DNA from: Pseudomonadota bacterium
GTDB lineage: Bacteria > Pseudomonadota > Gammaproteobacteria > Ga0077536
Assembly: GCA_016719885.1 (NCBI GenBank)
Contig: JADJYF010000001.1
Span: 124,001-188,000, forward strand
Direction: 5' to 3'
Length of the DNA: 64,000 nt
Positions within the stretch are counted from its first letter, which is position 1. Every line of letters starts with the position of its first letter. Under the pieces are notes generated by a model that saw only the letters and a list, made by a program, of their open reading frames with translations, was not told the origin of the DNA and did not search any database. The position numbers were made by a program, and so were the translations under genes. This document shows positions 34,039 to 43,942 of this stretch, piece by piece.

Positions 34039-35259
34039 ATGAGTCAACCGAATCCGCACATGCTGAGCGGCATCCGCATTCTCGATCTGACGCGTGCGCT
34101 GGCGGGGCCGACCTGCACGCGCCTGTTTGCCGAGATGGGCGCGGACGTCATCAAGGTCGAGGCGGCGCCTGACGGCGATCGCACGCGCCTGGTGTCGAAG
34201 ATGCGCAACGAGCGCGGCCTGTATTTCGTGCAGCAGAACCTCAACAAGCGCAGCGTCGCGATTGATTTCAGCAAGCCGGGCGGGCTCGACCTGGTGCGCG
34301 AACTGGTGCCCCACTGCGACGTGGTGGTGGAGAACTACAAGCCCGGCGTCATGAAGGGCATGGGGCTGGCCTATGAGGATCTGAAAAAGCTGCGCGAGGA
34401 CATCATCCTGTGCTCGATATCGGCGCTCGGCCAGAGCGGGCCCTTGTCCCACAAGCCGGGCTACGACTACATCGCCCAGGCCTATGCCGGCGTCACCTCG
34501 ATGATCGGGCCGCGCGATGAATCACCCTACATACCCTTGCTCGGCCTCGGCGACGTCGGCACCGGCGTGCACGCCGCCTTTGCGATTGCCGCCTCGCTGC
34601 TGTACCGCGCGCGTACCGGTCGCGGCCAGTTTCTCGATATCGCCTTGCTCGATTGCTACTACCACGCGCACGAAGTGAACGTGCACCAGTTCACCGCCAG
34701 CGCCGGTGCCATGAAGCCGACCCGCAGCGGCCGCCATCTCACCTACCTGTGCCCGGCCGGCGTGTTTCGTGGCACCGGCGGCGACATCGTGCTGATGGGC
34801 TTCATGCATCACTGGGCCGATGTGTGCGCCGCCATGGGGCGGCCGGAACTGGTGAGCGCGCCGGGCTGGGCGACCGACGCCGAGCGCATGCCGCACTTCG
34901 AGGAAGTGATCGCGCTCATCGAGGGCTGGCTGCAGAGTTTTCCCGATGTCGACAGCGCCATCGCCGCCTTCGACGCCCACGGCGTGCCGTGCGCGCCGGT
35001 GCTGTCCATCGAGCAGACCGTGTCCCATCCGCATTTCATCGAACGCGGCACCATCCGCACCATCCATGACCCGGTGGCGGGGGAGTTCCAAATCCCCGGC
35101 ATGCCGATCAAGACCTCGGATTTCCCGGCCAACAACGAATACGTGGCGCCGTTGCTCGGCGAACACAACGGCGAAGTGCTGGGCGAACTGCTGGGCAGGA
35201 GCGCGGCCGACATCGACGCGCTGCGCGCCGCCGGCGTGCTCATCTCCAAACCCTACTAG
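34039..35259 (+). CDS. Family III (CaiB/BaiF) CoA-transferase
   Basis: A 406-residue class III CoA-transferase. The N-terminal CoA-binding pattern is IRILDLTRALAGPTCTRLFA then GADVIKVEAAPDGD. The catalytic aspartate is expected in RGQFLDIALLDCYY. The C-terminus (YVAPLLGEHNGEVLGELLG) is typical. Such enzymes move CoA between two acids through an aspartyl-CoA anhydride. A GAGGGGAG precedes the start. The acyl-CoA dehydrogenase begins 42 bases downstream, followed by another family III CoA-transferase. Confidence 0.92.
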   Translation: MSQPNPHMLSGIRILDLTRALAGPTCTRLFAEMGADVIKVEAAPDGDRTRLVSKMRNERGLYFVQQNLNKRSVAIDFSKPGGLDLVRELVPHCDVVVENYKPGVMKGMGLAYEDLKKLREDIILCSISALGQSGPLSHKPGYDYIAQAYAGVTSMIGPRDESPYIPLLGLGDVGTGVHAAFAIAASLLYRARTGRGQFLDIALLDCYYHAHEVNVHQFTASAGAMKPTRSGRHLTYLCPAGVFRGTGGDIVLMGFMHHWADVCAAMGRPELVSAPGWATDAERMPHFEEVIALIEGWLQSFPDVDSAIAAFDAHGVPCAPVLSIEQTVSHPHFIERGTIRTIHDPVAGEFQIPGMPIKTSDFPANNEYVAPLLGEHNGEVLGELLGRSAADIDALRAAGVLISKPY

Positions 35260-35301
35260 CGCCGCGCGCGTCGCGGCCCTTTCCCACGCAAGGAAACCTC
35301 C

Positions 35302-36486
35302 ATGGAACAGAGCGCGAGCCTGCATCGCTACCTGACCCCCGAGCGGCTCATGATCCGCGACACCGCGCGCGAGTTCACCATCAACGAAGTGCTGCCGGTG
35401 GCCAATGCCCTCGACCCGCTGCAGGGTGACATCCCCATGGCGTTGCGCGACAAGCTCGCCGACATGGGCTATTTCGGCATCCGCATCCCCGAGCAGTACG
35501 GCGGCAGCGGTCTCGGTGTGTTCGAGTATTGCCTGGTGTCCGAGCAACTGGCGCGCGGCTGGATGAGCGTCGCCAGCATCGTCGCGCGCGGCAACGGCAC
35601 CATGACCATGAGCTTGCTCGACGAGGCCCGCCGCGCCGAGATGATGCCGCGCGTGGTGCGCGGCGAGTATCTCGGCGCGATGTCGCTGTCGGAGCCGGAC
35701 ACCGGCTCGGATCTCGCCTCGATTTCCTGTCGCGCCGAACGCGATGGCGATGGCTGGGTGATCACCGGCAACAAGTACTGGTGCACGTTTGCCGACGGCG
35801 CGGATTACATCCTGCTGTTCGCGCGCACTTCGCCGCCGCCCGACGCCAACAAGCGGCACCTCGGCATCAGCGCCTTCCTCATCGACAAACCACGCGGCAG
35901 CCTGCCGGCCGGCGTACACGGCGCCGAGATCCCGAAGATCGGCTATTTCGGCTGGAAGACCTTCGAACTCGCCTTCGATGGTTTTCGCGTGCCGGCCAGC
36001 GCCCTGATCGGCGCCGAGGGCAAGGCCTTCTATGCCCTCGCGCAAGGCCTCGACGAAGCGCGCGCGCATACCGCGGCGCGTTCCATCGGTCTCGCCCAGG
36101 GCGCGCTCGAGGACGCGCTGGCCTATGCCCAGGAACGCCAGCAGTTCGGGCGGCCCATCGCCGAGTTCCAGGATCTCAGGTTCAAGCTCGCGCGCATGGC
36201 CACCGACATCGAGGCCGCGCGCCAGTTGCTCTACTACGTGTGCGACCGCGTCGATTCGGGCGAGCGCTGCGACAAGGAAGCGTCGATGGTGAAATACTTC
36301 GCCAGCGAAATGGCCGAGCGCGTGACCAGCGACGCGCTGCAGATCTTCGGCGGCGCGGGCTACACCAAGCTCTACGCCGTCGAGCGCTACTGGCGCGACG
36401 CGCGCCTGACCAAGATTTTCGAGGGCACGTCCGAGATCCAGCTGCGCATCATTTCCGACAACCTGCTGGGCAAGCCCGGCCATTGA
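35302..36486 (+). CDS. Acyl-CoA dehydrogenase
   Basis: A 394-residue four-helix/sheet/four-helix flavoprotein. IPEQYGGSGLGVFEYCLVSE and AMSLSEPDTGSDLASISC are the classical ACADs signatures, and the catalytic glutamate lies in IFEGTSEIQLRII near the end. Length and the RFWSWK-like sequence YWRDARLTKIFEGT fit medium- or short-chain and glutaryl-type enzymes. It should oxidise an acyl-CoA to the enoyl-CoA and feed ETF. It is flanked by two CoA-transferases on the same strand, so substrate activation is probably by CoA transfer. Confidence 0.93.
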   Translation: MEQSASLHRYLTPERLMIRDTAREFTINEVLPVANALDPLQGDIPMALRDKLADMGYFGIRIPEQYGGSGLGVFEYCLVSEQLARGWMSVASIVARGNGTMTMSLLDEARRAEMMPRVVRGEYLGAMSLSEPDTGSDLASISCRAERDGDGWVITGNKYWCTFADGADYILLFARTSPPPDANKRHLGISAFLIDKPRGSLPAGVHGAEIPKIGYFGWKTFELAFDGFRVPASALIGAEGKAFYALAQGLDEARAHTAARSIGLAQGALEDALAYAQERQQFGRPIAEFQDLRFKLARMATDIEAARQLLYYVCDRVDSGERCDKEASMVKYFASEMAERVTSDALQIFGGAGYTKLYAVERYWRDARLTKIFEGTSEIQLRIISDNLLGKPGH

Positions 36487-36493
36487 GCGCGCC

Positions 36494-37675
<1,182 letters not shown>

Positions 37676-37688
37676 ACGGGCGCCGATC

Positions 37689-37782
37689 TTGTGGGTCGGA
37701 CTTCAGTCTGACTCTTTTTTTCGGTCGTTCCCGGCTCGTTCGCCACATTCGAAATCGTCCGACTGAAGTCGGACCCACAAAG
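37689..37782. repeat. Inverted pair of GGGTCGGACT-type palindromes (REP doublet)
   Basis: TTGTGGGTCGGACTTCAGTC at 37689-37708 and its reverse complement at 37757-37780 flank a 44-base spacer that includes a run of seven T. Each arm is itself a palindrome (GTCGGACT..AGTCTGAC). This is a second repeat family, distinct from the GTAG type, and lies just after the CoA-transferase stop. It could also terminate transcription. Confidence 0.8.
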
Positions 37783-37892
37783 GGCCGGGACCCGAGCCCG
37801 ACGTCGACGGGTAATTCCAGCGGTACCCCGCGCTTGATATAACGCAGCCTTCACGCCCTCACGTGGCGTTGCCAGAACAGGGGAGAACGACC

Positions 37893-38753
37893 ATGAAACT
37901 CGGTGTCTTTCACTTCAACACCGAATATTCCATCCGTGCCGACGAACTCGCGATTGCCGCCGAAGAGCGTGGCTTCGAATCGCTGTGGTTTCCCGAGCAC
38001 ACGCATATTCCGGCCAGCCGTCTCACGCAGTGGCCGGGCCGGCAGCCGCTGCCGCGCGAATACGTGCACATGTCCGATCCGTTCGTCAGCGCGGCGGCGG
38101 CGGCGGTGGTGACCAAGACCATCAAGCTCGGCACCGGCATCTGTCTCATCATCGAACACGATCCGCTGGCGCTGGCCAAGACCGTCGCCACCGTCGACCA
38201 GATCTCCAACGGCCGCTTCCTGTTCGGCGTCGGCGCCGGCTGGAACCGCGAGGAAATGGAGAACCACGGCACGCCCTACGACAAGCGCTGGAAAGTGCTG
38301 GAAGAGCGCGTCAAGGCCATGAAGGAGCTGTGGACCAAGGAAGAGGCGAGCTACCACGGTGACTGGGTCAACTTCGACAAGGTGTGGTCCTATCCCAAGC
38401 CGGTACAGCGTCCGCATCCGCCGGTGATCCTCGGCACCTTCGGCTCGGCCTGGGGGCGCAAGCGCGTGGCCGAATTCGGCGACGGCTGGATACCCATCGA
38501 TCTCTTCCATGGCGACCTCAAGTCCGATATCGACGATCTGCACAAGCGCCTGCGCGACAACGGCCGCGACCCGTCGGAAGTGCCGATCTCGATGTTCGAC
38601 ATCTTCGAGACCAAGGAAGACGATTTGAAGCGTTTCGCCGACCTCGGCCTCATCGAGCGCGCCATCCCGCGCTGCCCGACCGAGGACCGCGATACTGTGC
38701 TACGCTGGCTCGACCGCTACGCCGAGATTGGCCGCCGCATCGGCGCCATGTGA
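37893..38753 (+). CDS. LLM class F420-dependent oxidoreductase
   Basis: A 286-residue luciferase-like protein of the shorter 'probable F420-dependent' type. MKLGVFHFNTEYSIRADELA leads into FESLWFPEHTHIPASR, LGTGICLIIEHDPLALAKTV and FGVGAGWNREEMENHG, the last marking the family. AGGGGAGAACG precedes the ATG at 37893, which is preferred over a start 10 codons earlier. Cofactor (FMN or F420) cannot be decided. It heads a run with GST, SCP2-like and hydrolase genes. Confidence 0.87.
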   Translation: MKLGVFHFNTEYSIRADELAIAAEERGFESLWFPEHTHIPASRLTQWPGRQPLPREYVHMSDPFVSAAAAAVVTKTIKLGTGICLIIEHDPLALAKTVATVDQISNGRFLFGVGAGWNREEMENHGTPYDKRWKVLEERVKAMKELWTKEEASYHGDWVNFDKVWSYPKPVQRPHPPVILGTFGSAWGRKRVAEFGDGWIPIDLFHGDLKSDIDDLHKRLRDNGRDPSEVPISMFDIFETKEDDLKRFADLGLIERAIPRCPTEDRDTVLRWLDRYAEIGRRIGAM

Positions 38754-38866
38754 CGGCGGTCGCGTGTCAATCCGAACAACACCAACACCGCTCGTCGTGC
38801 CCGGCGTGGTCGCCACGTCGGCCCCATCGCCGCGCGTCCTGTGACAGACAACCAAGGGGAAAGTCC

Positions 38867-39517
38867 ATGACCAAGCTTTACGGATTCGCCGTCAGCAATT
38901 ACTACAACATGGCCAAGTTCGCGCTGCTGGAGAAGGGCGCGAAGTTCGAGGAAGTGGCGGCCATGCCCAGCCAGGAAAGCGACTACAAGGCCAAGAGCCC
39001 GATGGGCAAGGTGCCGTGCCTGGAAACCGACAAGGGTTTCATGTCGGAAACCAACGTCATTCTCGAATACATCGAAGCGAGCATGGGCGGCACGGCGCTG
39101 TTGCCGTCCGACGCTTTCGCGGCTGCCAAGGTGCGCGAAGTGATGAAGGTCGTCGAGCTTTACATCGAACTGCCGGCGCGCCGTCATTACGGTGAACTGT
39201 TCTTCGGCGGCCCGCGCAACCAGGCGGCGTTCGACGAGGCCAAGCCGGTGATGGAGAACGGCGTCGCGGCCTTGAAGGCGCTGTGCTCGTTCAAGCCGTT
39301 CCTGTGCGGCAATTTCAGCCTGGCCGATATCATGGCCGCGCATACCTTCATCTACGCGCAGCCGGTGGCGCAGGCCATCTACGGCTGGGACCTGGTCGCC
39401 GCCGTGCCGGGCCTCGGCGCCGCGCTGGAAGCGACCAATGCGCGCGCCGCCGGCGCCAAGGTGATGGCCGATCAGCAGGCCGCCCTGAAGGCCTTCCAGG
39501 AACAGGCCAAGGGCTGA
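38867..39517 (+). CDS. Glutathione S-transferase family protein
   Basis: A 216-residue GST. The N-terminal thioredoxin-like domain has LYGFAVSNYYNMAKFALLEKG and KVPCLETDKGFMSETNVILEYIE, with the Ser/Glu pair of the glutathione site (SETNVI). The helical C-terminal domain has FLCGNFSLADIMAAHTF, the N-capping box of GSTs. It conjugates or reduces electrophiles with glutathione, or acts as isomerase. AAGGGGAAAG precedes the start. A palindromic repeat separates it from the next gene. Confidence 0.88.
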   Translation: MTKLYGFAVSNYYNMAKFALLEKGAKFEEVAAMPSQESDYKAKSPMGKVPCLETDKGFMSETNVILEYIEASMGGTALLPSDAFAAAKVREVMKVVELYIELPARRHYGELFFGGPRNQAAFDEAKPVMENGVAALKALCSFKPFLCGNFSLADIMAAHTFIYAQPVAQAIYGWDLVAAVPGLGAALEATNARAAGAKVMADQQAALKAFQEQAKG

Positions 39518-39524
39518 GCCAATC

Positions 39525-39554
39525 CTGTAGGTGCGAATTCATTCGCACCTGCAG
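39525..39554. repeat. GTAG-type palindromic repeat, full copy
   Basis: A near-perfect 30-base palindrome (CTGTAGGTGCGAATTCATTC then GCACCTGCAG) eight bases after the GST stop. It can form a strong hairpin in RNA and may separate GST expression from the genes that follow. Confidence 0.85.
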
Positions 39555-39582
39555 AACATTCCACCGCACACAGGAGGTCAGC

Positions 39583-39984
39583 ATGACATCCACCCTCACG
39601 CTTCCCGTCGATTGCATACGCGATCGACTGAACGCCGATCCGGAATTCAAACTGGCGGCGCGCTTCTGGTATTGCGATCTGCGTTTCAAGGTCGGCGAAG
39701 AGCTGTATTTCATGCGGGTCGAGAACGGCCGTGTCGCGAGCTTCAACCACGGCACCCATGGCTTCGACCCCTACACCATCAACATCGGCGGGCCGGTGGA
39801 AGTGTGGGAGCAGATGCTGGTCGACAAGCCCAAACCGTTCTTCCACGACTGGTTCGCGGCTTCGTTCCACCATCCCTTCGAATTCGGCGGCGACCTGGAA
39901 TCGGCCTACGCCTACTACTACGCGCTGCGTCGCATCCACGCCATCATGGGCGTGTGCGTGCGCGAACAGCGCAAGGCCGCGTGA
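39583..39984 (+). CDS. Small SCP2-like protein of unknown function
   Basis: A 133-residue protein. The order of segments (ARFWYCDLRFKVGEELYFMR, VENGRVASF, INIGGPVEVWEQML) resembles the SCP2 sterol-carrier fold, in which strands and a 'dG.v' turn precede a 'G....W..l' helix. The second half is rich in aromatic residues (FFHDWFAASFHHPFEFGG) and would make a hydrophobic pocket. AGGAGGTCAGC is an excellent ribosome site. It lies 11 bases before the hydrolase gene and so is probably its partner, perhaps binding the substrate. The fold call is tentative. Confidence 0.7.
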   Translation: MTSTLTLPVDCIRDRLNADPEFKLAARFWYCDLRFKVGEELYFMRVENGRVASFNHGTHGFDPYTINIGGPVEVWEQMLVDKPKPFFHDWFAASFHHPFEFGGDLESAYAYYYALRRIHAIMGVCVREQRKAA

Positions 39985-39995
39985 GAGGTACTCCC

Positions 39996-40859
39996 ATGGC
40001 ACGTTATTCCCCCATCACCGGGCGCTACATCTATCTCGACCTCGACGGCGCTGAGTATCGCGTCTACCTCGAGGAGGCCGGGCAGGGCATTCCGCTGGTC
40101 TGCCAGCACACCGCCGGCTCGGACGGTCGCCAGTTCCGCCACCTGCTGGAAGATCCGGAGATCACCTCGCGCTTTCGCGTCATCGCCGCCGATCTGCCCT
40201 ACCACGGCAAGTCGCTGCCGCCGCAGAGCGTGCGCTACTGGGAGCAGGAATATCGCCTGACCCAGGAATTCTTCATCAATTACTGGGTGACGCTCACACG
40301 CGAACTCGGACTCGAGCGGCCGGTGTACATGGGCTGCTCGATGGGTGGCCACCTGGCCGCCGATCTCGCGCTCTATCGCCCTGACGACTTCCGTGCCTGC
40401 ATCGGTCTCGAGGCCTCGATGTGGAGCGGCAACATGGATCGTCTCATCAACCAGTGGTGGCACCATCCGCGCCTCTCGAACGAGTCGAAGCCGGCGGCCA
40501 TGATGAGCCTGTGTTCGCCCCATGCGCCGGAAGCGAACGTGCGCGAGACCATCTGGATGTACAGCCAGGGCGCACCGGCGGTGTTCGCCGGCGATCTGAA
40601 CTACTACGGCATCGAGCACGACCTGCGCGACAAGGCCGGTCAGATCGACACCACCAAGTGCATGCTCTACGTGCTGAGCGGTGACTATGACTGGTCCGCC
40701 TACCCGGCGGCGTCCAAGGCCCTGGCCGATGCCGTGCCGGGCGCAACCTATACCTTGATGGAAGGCATGGGGCATTTCCCGATGGCGGAAGATCCGAAGC
40801 AGTTCAAGAAATACCTGCTGCCGGTGTTGGCCGACATCGAAAAGCGCAGCGCGCGCTGA
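39996..40859 (+). CDS. Alpha/beta fold hydrolase
   Basis: A 287-residue serine hydrolase. The oxyanion region is VCQHTAGSDGRQFRHL, the nucleophile Ser115 lies in YMGCSMGGHLAADLA, the acid in LSGDYDWSAYP and the base in GMGHFPMAEDP. No signal peptide. Its close packing behind the SCP2-like gene (11 bases) and the LLM and GST genes upstream suggest one catabolic unit in which it opens a ring product or cleaves an ester. Specific substrate unknown. Confidence 0.87.
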   Translation: MARYSPITGRYIYLDLDGAEYRVYLEEAGQGIPLVCQHTAGSDGRQFRHLLEDPEITSRFRVIAADLPYHGKSLPPQSVRYWEQEYRLTQEFFINYWVTLTRELGLERPVYMGCSMGGHLAADLALYRPDDFRACIGLEASMWSGNMDRLINQWWHHPRLSNESKPAAMMSLCSPHAPEANVRETIWMYSQGAPAVFAGDLNYYGIEHDLRDKAGQIDTTKCMLYVLSGDYDWSAYPAASKALADAVPGATYTLMEGMGHFPMAEDPKQFKKYLLPVLADIEKRSAR

Positions 40860-40870
40860 GCGCGACGCCG

Positions 40871-40899
40871 TGATGGAGCGGGCGCTGCGCGCTCCATCA
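40871..40899. terminator. Bidirectional hairpin between convergent genes
   Basis: A perfect 10-base stem (TGATGGAGCG / CGCTCCATCA) with a 9-base loop, placed between the hydrolase stop (40859, plus) and the end of the His/Met-rich gene (40914, minus). No long T run, but position and stem argue for a shared terminator. Confidence 0.6.
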
Positions 40900-40913
40900 C
40901 GATGTCTGCCCGC

Positions 40914-41264
40914 TCAGGGCGAGGCGGGCGCGTCCTTTACCTGGCTCGCGTACCTGGCGAGAATTTCGCCGACCTTCTGCATCATTTCCGCGCGCATCTG
41001 CAGTTCGAGCTTGTCGTTGCCCGGCGGCAGGCTGGGCAGCGCCAGCATGTGCGGCATGTGACCGTCGCCCATCATCGGGCCGCGGTGCATGCAGCGACGG
41101 CCCTTGCCTTCGTGCTCACCGTTCTTGCCCATCATCATGTCGTGCATGGCGCCCATGTCGTGTTTGGCGGCCGGCGCCGCGGCGGCGGGCTCCGCGGCCG
41201 TGCAGGCAAGATGGCCGCCCAGCAGGGCCGCGCCCGTGGCAAGAAGCAGTTTCGCGTGTCGCAT
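40914..41264 (-). CDS. Exported His/Met-rich small protein, possible metal binder
   Basis: A 116-residue protein with an N-terminal signal (MRHAKLLLATGAALLGGHLA followed by CTAAEPA). The Cys could be a lipid-modified residue, although the -3 position is not the usual Leu. The middle is packed with Met and His (HDMGAMHDMMMGKNGEHEGK and MHRGPMMGDGHMPHM), a composition seen in periplasmic copper or silver binders. The rest is one amphipathic helix (LELQMRAEMMQKVGEILARY). AGGAGATC precedes the ATG at 41264. Not assigned to a family. Confidence 0.75.
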   Translation of the reverse strand: MRHAKLLLATGAALLGGHLACTAAEPAAAAPAAKHDMGAMHDMMMGKNGEHEGKGRRCMHRGPMMGDGHMPHMLALPSLPPGNDKLELQMRAEMMQKVGEILARYASQVKDAPASP

Positions 41265-41437
41265 GATGGGATCTCCTATGGGGCTCTGCGCCGAAGCATG
41301 GGCGAAATTGCACGGCAAGGCCAGCGGCTCGCGCAACGATTCACAGCGACAATCGATGCCCGCCGTCGCCTGCCCGGGGTTAGAATTGCCGGCGCTATCG
41401 CCGATTCGCCACAACAACAACGACGCCTTCGCCAAGC

Positions 41438-42269
41438 ATGAATTTCGCCAGGTATTGGAGCAGCATCGAGGTCCGCGTGCCGGCGCGTTTCGGCAAGCCC
41501 GGCGCGGTACGGGTGTGGGGCGCGTCGAACGACGACGAAGCGACGGCGCTCGAAGCAGCCCGCGTGCGTGCCGCCCGCGCGCTGGCGTTCTTCGCCGGCC
41601 AGGCTCGCGACTACGAGTACGATTCGGACATCATTCGCGAAGAGTTGATCGAGGAATTCCACGACGAGGCGGGCGAGCGCCTCGCCGTCATCACGCGCAA
41701 TCGCTACGGCGCGCTGGTGCTCAACACCGAGCGTGTGCTGTTCGGCGATATCGACGTGCCGAGCGAGAGCTTCGTGCAGCGCCTGTGCAACCGTTTCGGC
41801 CGCCGCGCGCGCGACAAGCATTACTTCCTGGAGGCGATGCGCGCCTTTCATGCCGCCCATCCGGAGTTCGTGCTCGAGGTCTATGAAACACGCGCCGGCT
41901 TGCGCTTCATGGTCGTCAACCGCGAGATCCGCCCCGGACGACAGCGAGGTGGAGCTGTTGTTCAGGGAACTGCCGGTCGACCGTCTCTACACCCGGCTGT
42001 GCCGCAGCCAGGTGTGCTTTCGTGCACGGCTGACGCCCAAGCCGTGGCGCATCGGCCTGGCCCGGCCCACCGCGCGTTTCCCTTTTTCGTCGCCGCTCAA
42101 GCAGCGCAGTTTCAATTTCTGGCTGGCGCAGTACGTGGCAAAATCCCGCAATACCTGTGCGGCGCGGCGCCTGGAGCGCATAGGCGAGGGAGCCGTGCCG
42201 GCCGCGGTGCAGGCGGTGGTGGACATCCACGACCGCTACGCCTGCGACGACGATTCGAGCCTGGCGTGA
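41438..42269 (+). CDS. Conserved hypothetical protein, apparent frameshift
   Basis: Two overlapping frames together make one protein of about 276 residues. The first part (MNFARYWSSIEVRVPARFG to VVNREIRP) reads from 41438. The second (DDSEVELLFRELPVDRLYTR to DRYACDDDSSLA) is in the next frame and ends at 42269. Removing one C from the run 41932-41935 joins them without loss. The restored protein has two helical/strand regions with many Arg and Asp, no signal peptide and no membrane segment. I do not recognise the family. Probably intact in the organism, with a homopolymer error here. Confidence 0.65.
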
Positions 42270-42329
42270 CATCATGAACGCGGGTCGTGCGCTTGCCGGC
42301 CCGTAACGACGAATCAGGGGGAGCTTGCA

Positions 42330-43880
42330 GTGTATCCAGACAAATATGCGCTGACGCGTGCCGACGAGCCGTGTTACATCATGGCCGGCAGCGGCGAGAC
42401 CGTGAGCTATCGCGAGTTCGAGGCGCGATGCAATCGCCTCGCCCACCTGCTGCGCGCCACCGGCTTGCAGCGTCTCGATCACTACGCGATGCTGATGGAG
42501 AACCATCCGCGCTTTCTCGAGTGCTGCGGCGCCGGCGCGCGTGCCGGGCTCTATTACACCTGCATCAACTCCTACCTCACGGCCGAGGAGGTGGCGTTCA
42601 TCGTCAACGACAGCCACTCGCAGGTGCTGATCACGACCGGTGCGCGACGCGAGGTTGCCATCGCCGCCGCCAGGCTGTGCCCGCGTCTCAAGCTGTGCCT
42701 CATCATCGACGGCACGGGCGACGATGCGCCCTTCGTCGACTATGCCAGCGCGGTGGCGGCCATGCCGTCCACGCCCATCGCCGACGAGCGCCTGGGCACC
42801 GCCATGCTGTACTCCTCCGGCACCACCGGCCGCCCCAAGGGCATCCTGCGGCCCTTGCCCGATACGCCGCCGAGCGAGCCCCTGCCGCTCTACCATTTCC
42901 TGCTCAAGCTGTGGCAGTACCGCGAAGGCATGGTCTACCTGTCGCCGGCACCGCTCTACCACTCGGCGCCCAATACCGCCGTGACCCTGACCATGCGCGT
43001 CGGCGGCACCTCCATCGTCATGGAGCGCTTCGACCCCGAGCACTACCTGGCGCTCATCGAGAAATACCGCGTCACCCACACGCAGCTCGTGCCGACCATG
43101 TTCAGCCGCATGCTGAAGTTGCCGCGTGAAGTGCGCGAACGTTACGACCTGTCGTCGCTGGAATTCGCGGTGCACGCCGCCGCGCCCTGCCCGGTGCAGG
43201 TCAAGCACGAAATGATCGACTGGTGGGGACCGATCATCCACGAGTACTACGGCGCCACCGAGGGCCTGGGCTTCACCGCCTGTAACAGCGAAGAATGGCT
43301 GGCCCATCCCGGCACCGTCGGGCGCGTGATGCTGGGCGAGTTGCACGTGCTGGACGAGGACATGCGCGAATGCCCGACCGGCACCGCCGGCACGCTGTGG
43401 TTCAAGACCGCCACGCCGTTCGAATACTTCAATGACCCGGAACGCACCCGCGAGGCGCGCTCGCCGGACGGCAGCATGAGCACCGTCAACGACGTCGGCT
43501 ACGTGGACGGCGACGGCTACCTGCACCTCACCGACCGCAAGACCTTCATGATCATCTCGGGTGGCGTGAACATCTATCCGCAGGAATGCGAAAACCTGCT
43601 CATCACCCATCCGAAAGTCCTCGACGCGGCGGTGTTCGGCGTGCCCAACGAAGATCTCGGCGAGGAGGTCAAGGCGGTCATTCAACCGCTCGCCGGCGTC
43701 GAGCCGGGACCGGCCTTGGCCGAGGAGTTGATAGCGTTCTGTCGCGCGCACCTGTCCCACCAGAAATGCCCGCGCACGGTCGACTTCATCGAGGAGATGC
43801 CGCGACTGCCCACCGGCAAGCTCTACAAGCGTCTGCTGCGCGACAAGTACTGGGGCGACAAACAGAGCCGCATCGTGTGA
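42330..43880 (+). CDS. AMP-binding acyl-CoA synthetase
   Basis: A 516-residue adenylate-forming ligase starting at a GTG (42330) behind AGGGGGAG. The P-loop is AMLYSSGTTGRPKGILRP near residue 155-172, the adenine region IIHEYYGATEGLGF and hinge NDVGYVDGDGYLHLTDRKTF. The catalytic Lys is in RLPTGKLYKRLLRD at the C-terminus. It activates a fatty or aromatic acid. It differs clearly from the ligases at 13241 and 46763, so the strain carries at least three such enzymes in this window. Substrate not predictable. Confidence 0.92.
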   Translation: MYPDKYALTRADEPCYIMAGSGETVSYREFEARCNRLAHLLRATGLQRLDHYAMLMENHPRFLECCGAGARAGLYYTCINSYLTAEEVAFIVNDSHSQVLITTGARREVAIAAARLCPRLKLCLIIDGTGDDAPFVDYASAVAAMPSTPIADERLGTAMLYSSGTTGRPKGILRPLPDTPPSEPLPLYHFLLKLWQYREGMVYLSPAPLYHSAPNTAVTLTMRVGGTSIVMERFDPEHYLALIEKYRVTHTQLVPTMFSRMLKLPREVRERYDLSSLEFAVHAAAPCPVQVKHEMIDWWGPIIHEYYGATEGLGFTACNSEEWLAHPGTVGRVMLGELHVLDEDMRECPTGTAGTLWFKTATPFEYFNDPERTREARSPDGSMSTVNDVGYVDGDGYLHLTDRKTFMIISGGVNIYPQECENLLITHPKVLDAAVFGVPNEDLGEEVKAVIQPLAGVEPGPALAEELIAFCRAHLSHQKCPRTVDFIEEMPRLPTGKLYKRLLRDKYWGDKQSRIV

Positions 43881-43942
43881 AGCGCGACCGTTCGCCGCGC
43901 TTGCGCTTGACGGTCGAGGCGCGAATGACGACGCTGTGACGC

